In this document: piece after piece, positions 11,700-22,460 of the stretch
Position numbering within the stretch: the first letter of the stretch is position 1
Layout of the letters: the number at the start of each line of letters is the position of its first letter
Assembly (NCBI GenBank): GCA_022495005.1
Contig: JAGYXB010001414.1
Location: forward strand, 1,736,001 to 1,800,000
Reading direction: 5' to 3'
DNA length: 64,000 nt
Source of the DNA: Rhyacophila brunnea
Taxonomy: Eukaryota > Arthropoda > Insecta > Trichoptera > Rhyacophilidae
Translations under genes and position numbers: made by a program
The notes under the pieces: model-generated
What the model was told of the DNA's origin: nothing
Databases searched by the model: none
The model's input: the letters and a program-made list of their open reading frames with translations, nothing else

Positions 11700-12000
11700 T
11701 ACGAGTTTCATAGGATGAAGTACATGTCCCATGAAACATTGCCTCGTGTGCACATACCAGTGTCGTTGTAACCGGGTAGGTACACTCTTATCGCTTCGGT
11801 GTCGGTGTGACGCCTACATTGGGTCGATGCGAGCGTGCGATAATATCTAACGGATAAATTCGTTTTGCCAGCATTGTGCATCGCGTGGGAGCACAGGAGG
11901 AGAGGGAGGGGAATTCGTGACATTCAGAAAATGTTACGTTATGTGTGCAGAGTTCGAGGTGCGATGTTTTATGTGTTAATGATGTTAACATGTCATAATT
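11700..12000. promoter_or_regulatory. GC-richer island, function unknown
   Basis: A 300-bp block with CpG-containing words (TCGCTTCGGTGTCGGTGTGACG, GATGCGAGCGTGCG) and a purine-rich stretch, GGAGGAGAGGGAGGGG, in AT-rich surroundings. Two overlapping minus ORFs (11708-11923 and 11788-11991) are both open, which argues for generally stop-poor composition and not for a specific gene. It could be a regulatory element or an old unrecognised exon. Confidence 0.25.
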
Positions 12001-12331
12001 AGACTTGTGTAACTTGTCGCTGTTATACCATCACCAGACGATGCGTTGGTATTAATATATATTATGGATATTCATTGGAAAATAGCTTGAGAACAAGCGA
12101 TTATGTAATATATACATATATGTTAGTTCTATTAGGTATAAATAAAAAGGATTTCAAAATAAAAAGCTATGTTTTGTAAGCTGATTTTTAAAAATAAAAA
12201 TAAAATACACTATTAGACAATAAATTGATTAAAATTTTCTTCTACACTTTCCAGAAAATATATCGAACTATAATGTCAATGATAAAAAATGTTAGATTTA
12301 CTATCGTACGATATTTATTGATAAGTCAATA

Positions 12332-12542
12332 CAGCGCTCGAAATGGAATAGTTTACCAACCGGAGCGCTCAAAATTTTCTTAAGAAATTGTGTATTTTAC
12401 AAAAATAATGTGTTAGATTTTTTGTAATATGGCCCATCTAGCTAAGACAGGTAAATTATTTTTTCCACGAGAAAGCGATAATTTTATCGATTTCACCAAC
12501 CGAAACGGTGCTACGGTGCGCTCCGGTCCGTTTCGAGCCCTG
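12332..12542. mobile_element. hAT-like MITE relic
   Basis: The left end reads CAGCGCTCGAAATGGA. The reverse complement of the right end (12527-12542) reads CAGGGCTCGAAACGGA, with two mismatches in 16 bp. CAGGG-type starts are typical of hAT elements. Inside, ACCGGAGCGC on the left is inverted as GCGCTCCGGT on the right. The element is 211 bp and has no coding capacity. The 8-bp flanks do not match, so the target duplication is lost or the boundaries are slightly off. Confidence 0.55.
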
Positions 12543-12549
12543 AAAAATT

Positions 12550-14260
12550 TATTAAGTATACCTATTCAGTAAACTGTATCTCTTTAAATGTATGTTTCAC
12601 AATTTAAACACTAGATATCCTCAGTAACACACTACACAAAGTACAGAAAAGTGTATATCCCCGTTGAAAAAAGGTTATAAAACTATAAAAAGTTTAATGA
12701 TAACCAAATACGTATATAATGTAGGTAACTTTATCCATAAAATCACAACGTCGTCAAATAGTAGCTATCATACCAAATATGGGAGCTATTAGATAACGTA
12801 ATAATTTAACCTATAAAATAATATTGTGCCCTGATATAGATAAACATAATTATATTAATACTAAGTTAACGTCACTACTTATTTCTTATGTGACAAATTA
12901 TCAAACGTTCATTTTTATTATTACCATAATAATAATTACAACCGTGTTTATGTCTGCCTCTAAATTTAAGATAAAAAAGATAAATTAAACTTATCAAATG
13001 GCAAGGTAAATCTTGTGTTATCACTGTTATCAATATTAATATGATTCACGTCAATATTATATGAAGAAAATATTTATGGTGATTGGTACAAGACGTGAAG
13101 TTTTACTGAACTGCTCCATGTAGCAGAAGATAAAGCAAATATCGCCTGATGGTGGCAAACTTACGATAGGCGATAGCACGAGAAGAAGTGAAAGAATAAC
13201 TCGAAGCACAAAGCGTATTATTCTGATATTGCTAATTAAGTCTTTCGTATTTACCAGTCTTAGTTAATTTTTACAATAGGTTTTATACATACATGTAAAC
13301 ATTATCGTGTGAGAATACTGAAAATACACTTTGGCACGCATACTTTGTAGACTTAACAGTATAGTAAAAGTGAATGCATTTTTTGTGTTCGATACATAAT
13401 GAATAATGATATATATAAAAAAAAAACAAGTAAACACCGTATCCACATGAAAGATAATATAGGTAATTGTAGGTCTTCTGAGAAAAATATTTTAGTATTT
13501 ATTTGGATTTGATACCTATAATAAAATAAAGTGTTTTGTAATGTGCAATATCATTAAATACCAATGAATTTTACAAGTATAATATAAGTAAATATAACTA
13601 TAATATTGGTTATTGATTGATTGTATATAAACCAATGTAAAATGTATTCGATGATATTGTATCCATAATATTTAAATATCGTGAAATTCAGAAAGAGATC
13701 TCTCTACCGGATACTTCTAAAACAGGAAGTAGTCGCATGATGTTACAATATTGCTAAGACGGTTTGGTACAACGAGAACGATACAATAATTAAAAGGACA
13801 TATTATATATGAAACATTACAATATACACCCATTTAATAAAATACAAGAAACGTTAAAAATTAAACGGAGATTACAATATATTGATACAAAAATTATATG
13901 GGTATTATTGATATGTTGAGCTTTATCGCGGGATGAGAATGTCTTGCAACAAAAAAAGCACCTGTAAAGAGTACCTGTATATCATAACTATAAATGAGAA
14001 AATACGTTACAGATTTTACGAAGATACAGGTCGTTTGGTGTTGCAAAGTAGACAAGATTATAAGTGTTTGAAATTTCGTGTTGATATTATAAATATTGAT
14101 TTTACTAAAGGGTATGTATCTACATAGATAATTATTTAGTAAAAATACAATACGTAATCGATTCGATTGACTGCCAAATATGAAATCAAGATAACAAGTA
14201 ACAGTGCTTAAGTAGCAGGTATTGTGGCAATATTTAAAACGTCTGACGAAATCTGAGAGA
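12550..14260. other. AT-rich non-coding DNA
   Basis: No exon or repeat is assigned. A small GC-richer stretch at about 13130-13215 (GATGGTGGCAAACTTACG, then TAGGCGATAGCACG) may be conserved. The ORFs at 13264-13446 (-) and 13933-14127 (+) have no recognisable features. Confidence 0.4.
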
Positions 14261-14264
14261 AATT

Positions 14265-14410
14265 TGATAATGCTTAGTTAGTCGTTTCTCAGAGAGTGTC
14301 GCGAACACTTTCAGCAACACAAGACGAATTCAATGTGACGCACATTTTCATAATTTGACGCTAACACAGAGTGTTTTTTTGTTCTTCGCGCCGAGAACTC
14401 GTGTTCATTA
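14265..14410. promoter_or_regulatory. GC-richer island, function unknown
   Basis: A short CpG-containing block (TCGCGAACACTTTC, TGACGCACATTTTC, TTCGCGCCGAGAACTCG) in AT-rich flanks. No reading frame or repeat relation was found. It may be a conserved non-coding element. Confidence 0.2.
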
Positions 14411-15479
14411 CTTCAGGCTAGACTGAAATTATTACAGAGGTAAATAATAAGCAGATAATACGTCTGGAAAATATCTCGGGTGAGAGTTTTACATTCACGT
14501 AGATGTAATAATTCACAGAGTGAGCAATTTATTTTAAAACGAACGCTTAAATTAATTAAAAGATTTTCGTCAAAGTATTGGAACACAGACAATTTAATTG
14601 TCATTGGAATATTAGAATTCCACTGAAAAATATATCTTTGACCGTATTTAATAATGAACTGTGGATAGGGAGACAGAATGCCTAGGGTTGCCATAATATG
14701 ATTAAGGATCATCTAATTAACACGAAAAACATTAAAAAAATGTCTGTTAATTATTATTTTTCAAATTAATATTTAATTTTCTTCTTTTAACCGACTCAAA
14801 TTATTAAAACCAAGGGTGGTCTGCCTTTCTCTTAGTGCAACACTGAGTATCCGTTTAATTTTTTTTGTAAAAAATCATATTTTGAATACTAAGTTAAACT
14901 TTTGTTTTGATTGATTTATAATACTAGCTGCTTGGTACTGCGCCCTATAGGAGAAAATGCGATATGTTGTGGGACTTATTATTTCGTCGGAAGTGAAATA
15001 TAAATTAATGTAATAGATGTTTTAAATCTGCGTTTTAATATTACATAAAAGTAGTCGTTGATTTGTAAATAATTTAACGAAATTTAACCGATCTGCGTTC
15101 CTAGTGCATAATGCAAAATTACATTACAATTCAGACAGTAATTTCACCAAGGAAACACCTAAATATTACTAATATATAAACATATGAAAATAAACCTACT
15201 AATCTGAATATAACATATACGATTTTAATATGATCAAAATATTATTATAATTGATGTCACACAGTGTGGCAGTAAGTATATTTATATTTAATATACAAGT
15301 AATGTAAATTCTTAGTTTTAATTTATAATATAAATATTTCCATTTTTACTACTGACACAAATCTGATTCCAGTTTATTGATATGTAAGGATGCATTTTGT
15401 AAGATCACCTGCTCGATCACATTAATGTTAATGCGTTGTCTGTCAATTAATTAGAGAGGATACATAATATCGTGATTGA

Positions 15480-15665
15480 TAATTCTGTCAACATGTGACA
15501 GGACCTTGGTCCAATAAATTGATTGTTTATATTACGAGCATGTTCCGCTCCTCAATGGACACAGATACAAACGTCCAAATGAGTTCTCAATGACATGCTC
15601 ATGACAGCGATTGTGTTGTGTTTCAATACAATCGTTATTATAACAGTGACTAACTTTAACAGTAG
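15480..15665. promoter_or_regulatory. candidate conserved regulatory block with hairpin
   Basis: Balanced composition with homeodomain/PBC-like words: AATAAATTGATTGTTTAT, and further on ATACAATCGTTATTATAAC. At 15608-15634 a perfect small hairpin occurs: an 11-bp stem starting CGATTGTGTTG with a 5-nt loop. It is too short to be a microRNA precursor. I read this as a likely enhancer-type element, without proof. Confidence 0.25.
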
Positions 15666-15669
15666 GTAC

Positions 15670-17650
15670 CTACATAATAATAAAAAAAATATTTAACCTC
15701 GATGCACTTAATGTTATTTAGGTACATGAGTTAAAATTTTTGAAAATCAACAATAAATCAAAAAAAATATATTTCACAGTCATGGCCACATCATGTATCA
15801 TTTTATGGTTGCGACTGAATTATTATTGTTGGTAATGAATGTTTGTAATTTCGAAAAATAATATTGTTTGCTGTTGTGTGTACAACGGCACGTTAACCTA
15901 TTATGTTACGGACTTAAATATAATTACTTGAATTTTTCACATTATAAATGGTAGTTTATTATTATGATTACGATTGTATAATATCTTATATGACAGATAT
16001 TGTCAATGAATCGATTGCGGTAGCATTCATGATTCAGCTACATTGCGTTTTTATATCAAACGCAATTACAGATTAAATCGAATAGTTTAAACTTAAACGC
16101 TTACCTATGCCTCTGATTCTTTGTGATTATCCCCAAATCGCGCGGTCAGTCGCTGTGCGTGTTTAATATGTTATGTAAAACTATCCACTAACTATCGTAA
16201 CCCCCTTATCTGTCTCTCAAAAAAACAAAATACAGCTTAATTTATTTCTAAATTTGAGTCTACAGAAAGAGAGTAGAAATATAATTGACGTTTGTTGGAA
16301 ATATGCTATTCGGGAAAATATCCAAACATTAAAAAATATTGTCCTCACAAATTTAGTCTTGTTTTGGATCCACAGTTAATTCATGTAAATTGTTTATTTA
16401 TATATATATATATTATTCAAGTTGGCCATACCTGATTATAAGTAATAATTTAATTATGTCCGACGGTTTTTCTTTTATCTGCACGCTACATAATATTTCA
16501 GTGTCAATATCTTATAATGTACTCGTAATATAAAAAATTACGCTATTCAGCAATTTTGTGGAAATGATTTTACAAGGATTTGTTCGTGTGCTATAATTGT
16601 GCTGTCAAAAACAGGGATATCTGTGACCATACATAATCCATGCAATGTTTGGTACTGTAGTACAATACAATTTTGTTCAAACAAACATTTTTTTGAGTAT
16701 CGCAACCCCTGAAAGAATTTTCAATTACATAGTTTCGAGATTAGTATTCTTAGTAGGGGATTTATATGTCAAGATGTAAGTAAGTAGGTAAGTATTATTT
16801 TGTAAGTCAATGTCTTATAATGACGACAACGAATAGTCAATAATGTCTAGTCTATGATGTTTTAAATAAAAATAGAGGCTTTTATTAACTTTTGTAATCA
16901 TTAAAAGTTAGTTATTTTAGATCACAGCATTTTCAATCCCAGGATTTGACGATTGTGGTAGTAATATAGGCATGTAGTTGTTTTACGTTTTCTTTGTGAT
17001 AAAACAATAATTTATTTTCACAAAAAAGTGTTTTATGATAAATTACATAAATTAGATATGCAGAGATAATTTTGATAAATTTATCGCCTAAGTATTGCGA
17101 TGTAAATAAACATTACCTACATTAGGTACAAACATTTTATAAGATAACCTAGTTAATAAATAAACTGCTACATGCGAGACACGGCAATTCATCATATTCA
17201 TGAAATACGATCGGTCTGATAATTTTGCTTTACAAAACTTTACTTAAAAAAAAAAAATAAACAAATATCAAGATTCTTTTGAAATAATAATATTGTAGGC
17301 CTTGTTTTTTTAACCTTAATTTGGTTTTCTGTTAAATATTTTAGTATTTTTCTACATAGGTACCTGTTTAATAAATTTCAGAGATTCAATTCCAATATAA
17401 ATAGCTATTTTTTAAAATGTAATTAGGATAAACATAATTCACAATTTTTGCTAAAATACTCAGTACCTATGCTTTTTCAGGATAATTTGAGAATAAAAAA
17501 AATATTTTTTAAGTCAGTCGGTGTATCTCGTATCAATGCTAATGGACAGCAATAAAACATGGCTTATATTAACACCTCAGATATTCAATTTTGCTTAGGC
17601 ATTCATTCAATTCAGATGCAGTTTTTTTAAATCATACCTAGGAATTATTT
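15670..17650. other. AT-rich non-coding DNA
   Basis: Unstructured AT-rich sequence with a (TA)n run near 16399-16412. A small CpG-containing patch lies at 16133-16165 (AAATCGCGCGGTCAGTCGC). No gene is seen. Confidence 0.4.
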
Positions 17651-17654
17651 ATTT

Positions 17655-17735
17655 ACCCGAGAGTTCTGGGTTCGACCCGGTGAGGACACAATATTTATGT
17701 GTTTTTCTCAATGCCTGGGTGTTTGTGATTTTTCA
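17655..17735 (+). repeat. tRNA-derived SINE fragment (family A)
   Basis: TCTGGGTTCGACCCGGTGAG contains a good Pol III B box, GGTTCGACCC. It is followed by GACACAATATTTATGTG and TTTTCTCAATG, the same tail layout as the copy at 46.46 kb (GGTTTGATTCCCGATGAGG, then TAACAATATATTTAAGTG, then TATTCTCA). The A-box half is not preserved. Confidence 0.55.
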
Positions 17736-18890
17736 AAATTACTAACAACTACCTTGTACGAAAAAGCAAGGACATGGTTATTAATAATTCATAAAAAAAA
17801 TATAATACATAGTACCTACCTACGAGATTTCACGCAAATGAAATTAAATAAATAATATATTAATTCTGGCGTATTTTATTGTGATAAAGCTTATTAATGA
17901 TCATATATGACAGAAAATACAAAAATATTGATTATAATTATATTGATACACATTTATTGAAAGATAACCTAATTTTTGCTGGCTATACTATGTCAGTAGT
18001 TCACAACCCGCAGCTCTACATGTAAATTATTGTGGCCTACTGACAAAGTAGCATTGATAGGCATACCAAGAAATAAACATCTAACTATACTAATAATTTT
18101 ATCTAGACTAGGTGTGAAGTGACATTTAGTATAATGCTTTCATCAATTAATTATAACTATTAAAGTTGACGTAAGTATAGCTATACGCGATATATTATTG
18201 ATATGCGCCGTAGTTTAGAGTTATAATACTCTCACAATAGTTTGGTTCGCGGCGCATATAACGATAAATGTATATCCGATTAAAAAAAATTTTGAAGCAA
18301 ATAGTGATAAAAATAATGTAAGTATAGATAGATCAGAAGTGAATATATTATCGTTATGCTGCCCAAAATAGATCAATTTCTTAGCTTTTAAAAAAATTAA
18401 TCGATTTAATTGTACTTTAGTAATCGTGACATATTTTGTATTACCATTGTTAAATAAATATGTACAAGTATAAAACAGGTGAGTGCCGTCCAGCTGAGTA
18501 CCCGAGAATAGAAATCTAATGAGGTGAAGCAGTCGCTATTTTGTGTACTCTTGAGATTTTCAAGGGACTGAAGGAGATATTTTACATACTAGAGAAAACA
18601 TAGGATATAAACAGTTTTATAAATAGTTTATATATATAATATAACATTTAAGTTTACAGTGATAAACTGTTATTTTTTTTACTCTTTTATGGTTATTATT
18701 GTGTATCTATAGTATATGAAATTCACATGCAATCTCTATGCAATCTATGATTTTAATAAATTTTATCCAACTGGGGATTTAATAAAATATATACGAGTAG
18801 TTATAAAACTATACAGTTTTCCTATATATACACATACATACAGTATTAGATATTATTAAAGTAGGGACCTACCATACCATAACGTCACAA
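17736..18890. other. AT-rich non-coding DNA with a small inverted repeat
   Basis: GATATGCGCCG near 18200 is mirrored by CGGCGCATATAACG near 18250, with a small palindrome (AGAGTTATAATACTCT) between them. A CAG|GTGAGT donor-like word occurs at 18476-18484, but the upstream sequence is AT-rich and not convincingly coding. Confidence 0.35.
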
Positions 18891-18892
18891 AC

Positions 18893-19250
18893 ATGAGAAA
18901 GGTCAAACGTTGCCGATTTTAATTGAACACAAGAAAACATCTGATACGGACGTAGATTTCGGGATGTTCATTTCCACATGCTATTCGTGTTCATGCTATT
19001 CGAGTCCGTGAGTTTGTTCGAGAGAAGACACAAAACAATGTCCGAAATGAACATCGTCCAATTAATCGCGCTGCCGTGTCGCGGGTCCGAGCGGAGGGGG
19101 AACTTCCATCCCGAATGTAGCCGCAGAACTACGTACAGCAGCTGCCGAAACGGTGGGTTTAATTGCGCGGAAAAAATGTTCAAGTAACTACCGCGGCGTT
19201 GAGATGGGTTAGGTTTAGCTACCGAATTCGACGAAAATTTAATTAATTAC
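18893..19250. promoter_or_regulatory. prominent GC-rich island, possible conserved element
   Basis: This is one of the strongest composition shifts in the window. It contains CAATTAATCGCGCTGCCGTG, CGGGTCCGAGCGGAGGGGG and AACTACCGCGGCG. All three + frames and a minus frame are open for long stretches (ORFs 18978-19187 + and 18968-19183 -), so open frames reflect composition. It also contains homeodomain-type TTAATTAATTA (19239-19249). A developmental enhancer or an untranslated exon fits best. A coding exon is possible but no clear splice signals were found. Confidence 0.35.
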
Positions 19251-19717
19251 TTTGAATACTACATCGAAAACATTCAGACGACATTAGGTGGTATCTAGGT
19301 AGATACATAATATAATATGAAATTATTACATCACACATCGTGCGCCTTTCTCCATAATGGCATAAATCTACATTGTTTCACGCGTAGTTCTAAAAAAGAT
19401 AAATCACCATTTTCTCTCCGAGGCAGAACTTATTTTAGGTGTTAAATTTCCCTCCCATCTCTTATCCCAATTAAAACGGCAACTACCTAGGTATATATTT
19501 TTGAAATTCGCTAAACGTTCACTGTAAATTAATTTTCGGTGTCTATATAATATATTTTAGTGCAGGGTACTAGTTCAATTTATGAGATAATTTTTGAGAA
19601 TGGCGTCTGCAACAAGCCCAACATGATGAAGAAAGAATAATATTATTATCTTAACACCGGTTAGTAATTAAGGTAATTAATAATTTCACTTAAACTGACA
19701 CAAATTAACGAAATTTA

Positions 19718-19767
19718 GAAAGCGCTTCAGAGAGAATAATTGTAAATACTACTAGTTAATTTTGTCG
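19718..19767 (+). repeat. dispersed repeat, copy 1
   Basis: TTTAGAAAGCGCTTCA, AATAATTGTAA and ACTAGTTAATTTTGTC match 45312-45360 (TTTTAGAAAGCGCTTCA, ATAATTGTAAG, ACTAGTTAATTTAGTC) with small indels. The family is unknown. Confidence 0.5.
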
Positions 19768-20446
19768 TACTTAGGTAAGACGCACATATATAAGTTGGTA
19801 GACCAATTCCGCTGGATGCTGTATTTTTTCAAATGGTTGATATATCTCTCTGATGTATGTACAATAATTTTCATTTGTATCTGTAAAATGAGAGTAAGTT
19901 AGGAAGTTGGAAATTATATTCACGCCTATATATCAGCCATAAATATCTACGGTAAATTTAACACAGCCGCGTTCGATCAGAAATCATGTCCAGAAGCTCC
20001 ATGATGAATATATTTCGTATTCATCATCGTAGCGACCACTTTAGTCTTTCGTTACCACGTACTAAAAACTAAACTCGCTAAACTCAATTATCCCATATAT
20101 CTTGGACGTCTTTTAAGTTTTTTTTATATATCTTGGATACCATTGGGTAATAAGATTTGTAAGACCAATTATTTGAACGATGTGGCCTTTTCTTAACTAT
20201 ATTATTATATTGCGATAAAAATTAAAAGATAAACGTGAATTGTATCTATCCATTATTGCTGTTATTGGTTTCCAAAAGCAAGTAGATCACTAAAATGGAC
20301 AAAATATACAATATATTTTAATTCACATTATATTAGGTATATTTAATAATCTACTGATATTTGTTTGCTTGAATGACAATATCGTCATGTATTTACGTAA
20401 TGCGATGCGGTTATATCGTAATCCAATATAAAAATGGTAGAGTGTA

Positions 20447-20786
20447 ATGCGTCAATGACATTGAGCTACTTTACGAGCTGCTTGTTGGCGTCACCATCGA
20501 ACAAGCTAACAAGCAGATTGTAAATAATCTACCGAGAAAAGTTGAAAGCCGGTCAACTTTACACGCTACACGCCGGCGTGTGGGCCTACTGCGTCTGCGC
20601 AGCAGAGCCTAGTAGCGACTTCCCGGTAAAAAACGAACTACGTTCTGTCAAAATAGTCGCTAGCTTGTTGGTTTCTCAGCGAATGGAAAGTTTTGTGTGT
20701 CATTATCATAGTAGCAGTAGCTGAATTGCCCGCTTTTAAATTCGCCAACAAACAGCTCGTAAAGTAGCTCGATGTAATTGACGCAT
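20447..20786. mobile_element. 340-bp TIR element with GC-rich interior
   Basis: The 44-bp ends are inverted copies with three mismatches. The left end starts ATGCGTCAATGACATTGAGC. The reverse complement of the right end (20743-20786) starts ATGCGTCAATTACATCGAGC. Both continue CTACTTTACGAGCTG. Subterminal words are also inverted (CTGCTTGTT/AACAAGCAG, TAGCGACT/AGTCGCTA). The interior is much richer in G+C than the flanks, with GTCTGCGCAGCAGAGCC. The ORF at 20542-20724 lies wholly inside and is not known to me. It is probably a non-autonomous DNA transposon. No clear target duplication was seen. Confidence 0.7.
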
Positions 20787-22330
20787 ACGAAGCGATGGAT
20801 TTTCCTTCTTAAATTGCTTGCAGAATTGCAACATGTAGATGTAGATAGAAATGATGGATAATTCGCACCTATCTGTTAAGATCACAACCCTTAGAAATAA
20901 TCATAAATGAAAATTATTTCTGAATAGCAACGGGGCATTGAGTTTGGTAATAACCAATACCCTTACAATATAGCAGAGCTATTAATTATGAATGAAAAGG
21001 AACGGTGGATAAGTATTGCTAGCTGATAATATACAATAGTAGATATACTATGTAATATTATTAGTTTTCATCATATCATTTTCCTTTATGTTCAATAGAA
21101 TGAATAGAAATGGAGAAGTACCTACACTCGATTTCTAAAGGTTTTCCGTACAAGCGTGAAACATTTTCATAAAACAGTAATTAACACCATTACATACACA
21201 TTATTCTTCATAGAATCACCATTAACGTGGAACGGATTTCCTTGTGAATCCCAACAGAATAGCATTTGCATTTTCAGATATAATGTATAACGACATTATA
21301 ATGCAGGGCATATTACTGTATTACCTACCTATAATATATATATGTACATATATAATACGTAACAGTTGTATTTAAATAAAATAAAATAAAATAAGATGAA
21401 TATATTTTGGATCCTTATTTTACTATCTTTGGTCATGATTTTTAATAAGAAGAAAAAGCCTAAATATTTTAAAGTGAAGTAGAAAAAAAGACTAATGATT
21501 ATTTAATTGTCTGTATGTAATTTTACATTGCAGATTAATTTGTAGCAAAATTTACATTTTATAAAATGTAAACGATACAGCATAATGTTAAATGCATTTA
21601 ATCAGTAAATTCCATATTTTTTATATGTTGGGATATTAGTAATATAGACCCTAAAAATGAATTTGTTATTGAAGATAAAATATCGTATTTATTGTATTAT
21701 AGATAATTACTACATAATATATTTCACATTTCGAATACGAAAGATGGTCGATTTTTATATACTGTAACACCCATTTTATATGAAATCTCATAAGTGGTAA
21801 AAAAGTGTGAAAGTACTTCTCCAAATAAATGGCTAACATTAAACAAAAGCTCAATATACCTAATTTGCCATTAAAAAAATAATGGTATCGCATGTTATAA
21901 ATCAAAAATTAATCACAAAAAACAAAAGCTCTCGTATGGTAAATTGGAGTGACTATTATCTGTATAAAGACTTAAATCAGAAAATAAATCCAATAGGTCA
22001 AAAGGAAATATTCAAAATAAAACATTTAATCTTTACAATAATTACTCTACCTTATAAAAATACCATTTTTCATTACCTGGAGTTATTATTAATAATATCG
22101 TTGTATTATAAATTTTAAACATGTATTAACTATTTATAAATCGACAATTTTAAAAAAGGAATCGAAAAGTACTTAGAACCAATAATCATTTTTCAATATA
22201 CTTTATAAATAGTCAGGGATGTCGGAGTAAGCAATTATTATGACTACGTAAGGTACATATTGGTATATTGTGGTAGTGTATGAGAGGTAATGATTCAACA
22301 ATATTTTTTACATACGTACCAATGGTTTGG
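20787..22330. other. AT-rich non-coding DNA
   Basis: Contains a short (ATAAA)n run at 21375-21394. The ORFs at 21666-21905 (-) and 21882-22118 (+) are AT-driven and unrecognised. Confidence 0.4.
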
Positions 22331-22460
22331 TATAATTCCCGGTACAATTATTCGGCCCGGGAGCCGCTTTGGGGCGAAATTAATGCCTGGGATGGGAAAT
22401 GTTTTACTCAAACTGCGCAGAAGTAGAGCACCATATCGCGATCGCTAAGCAACTATGTAC
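22330..22460. promoter_or_regulatory. GC-richer island, function unknown
   Basis: TTCGGCCCGGGAGCCGC, TTTGGGGCGAAATTAATGCC and ATATCGCGATCGCTAAGC form a short balanced-composition block in AT-rich DNA. No frame or repeat relation was identified. Confidence 0.2.

Noticed and set aside
15608..15634. microRNA precursor
   Set aside because: The stem is only 11 bp, too short for a miRNA hairpin, and no known insect miRNA word was recognised.
18476..18484. Splice donor CAG|GTGAGT marking an exon
   Set aside because: The upstream sequence is AT-rich, with only a few codons after the nearest ATG. A single donor-like word is expected by chance in 64 kb.
18976..19190. Coding exon in the 19-kb GC island
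   Set aside because: Overlapping frames on both strands are open and no convincing acceptor/donor pair brackets any of them. A non-coding conserved element is more economical.
20542..20724. Small GC-rich host gene
   Set aside because: It lies entirely between the two TIRs of a 340-bp element and has no recognisable features, so it is part of the mobile element.
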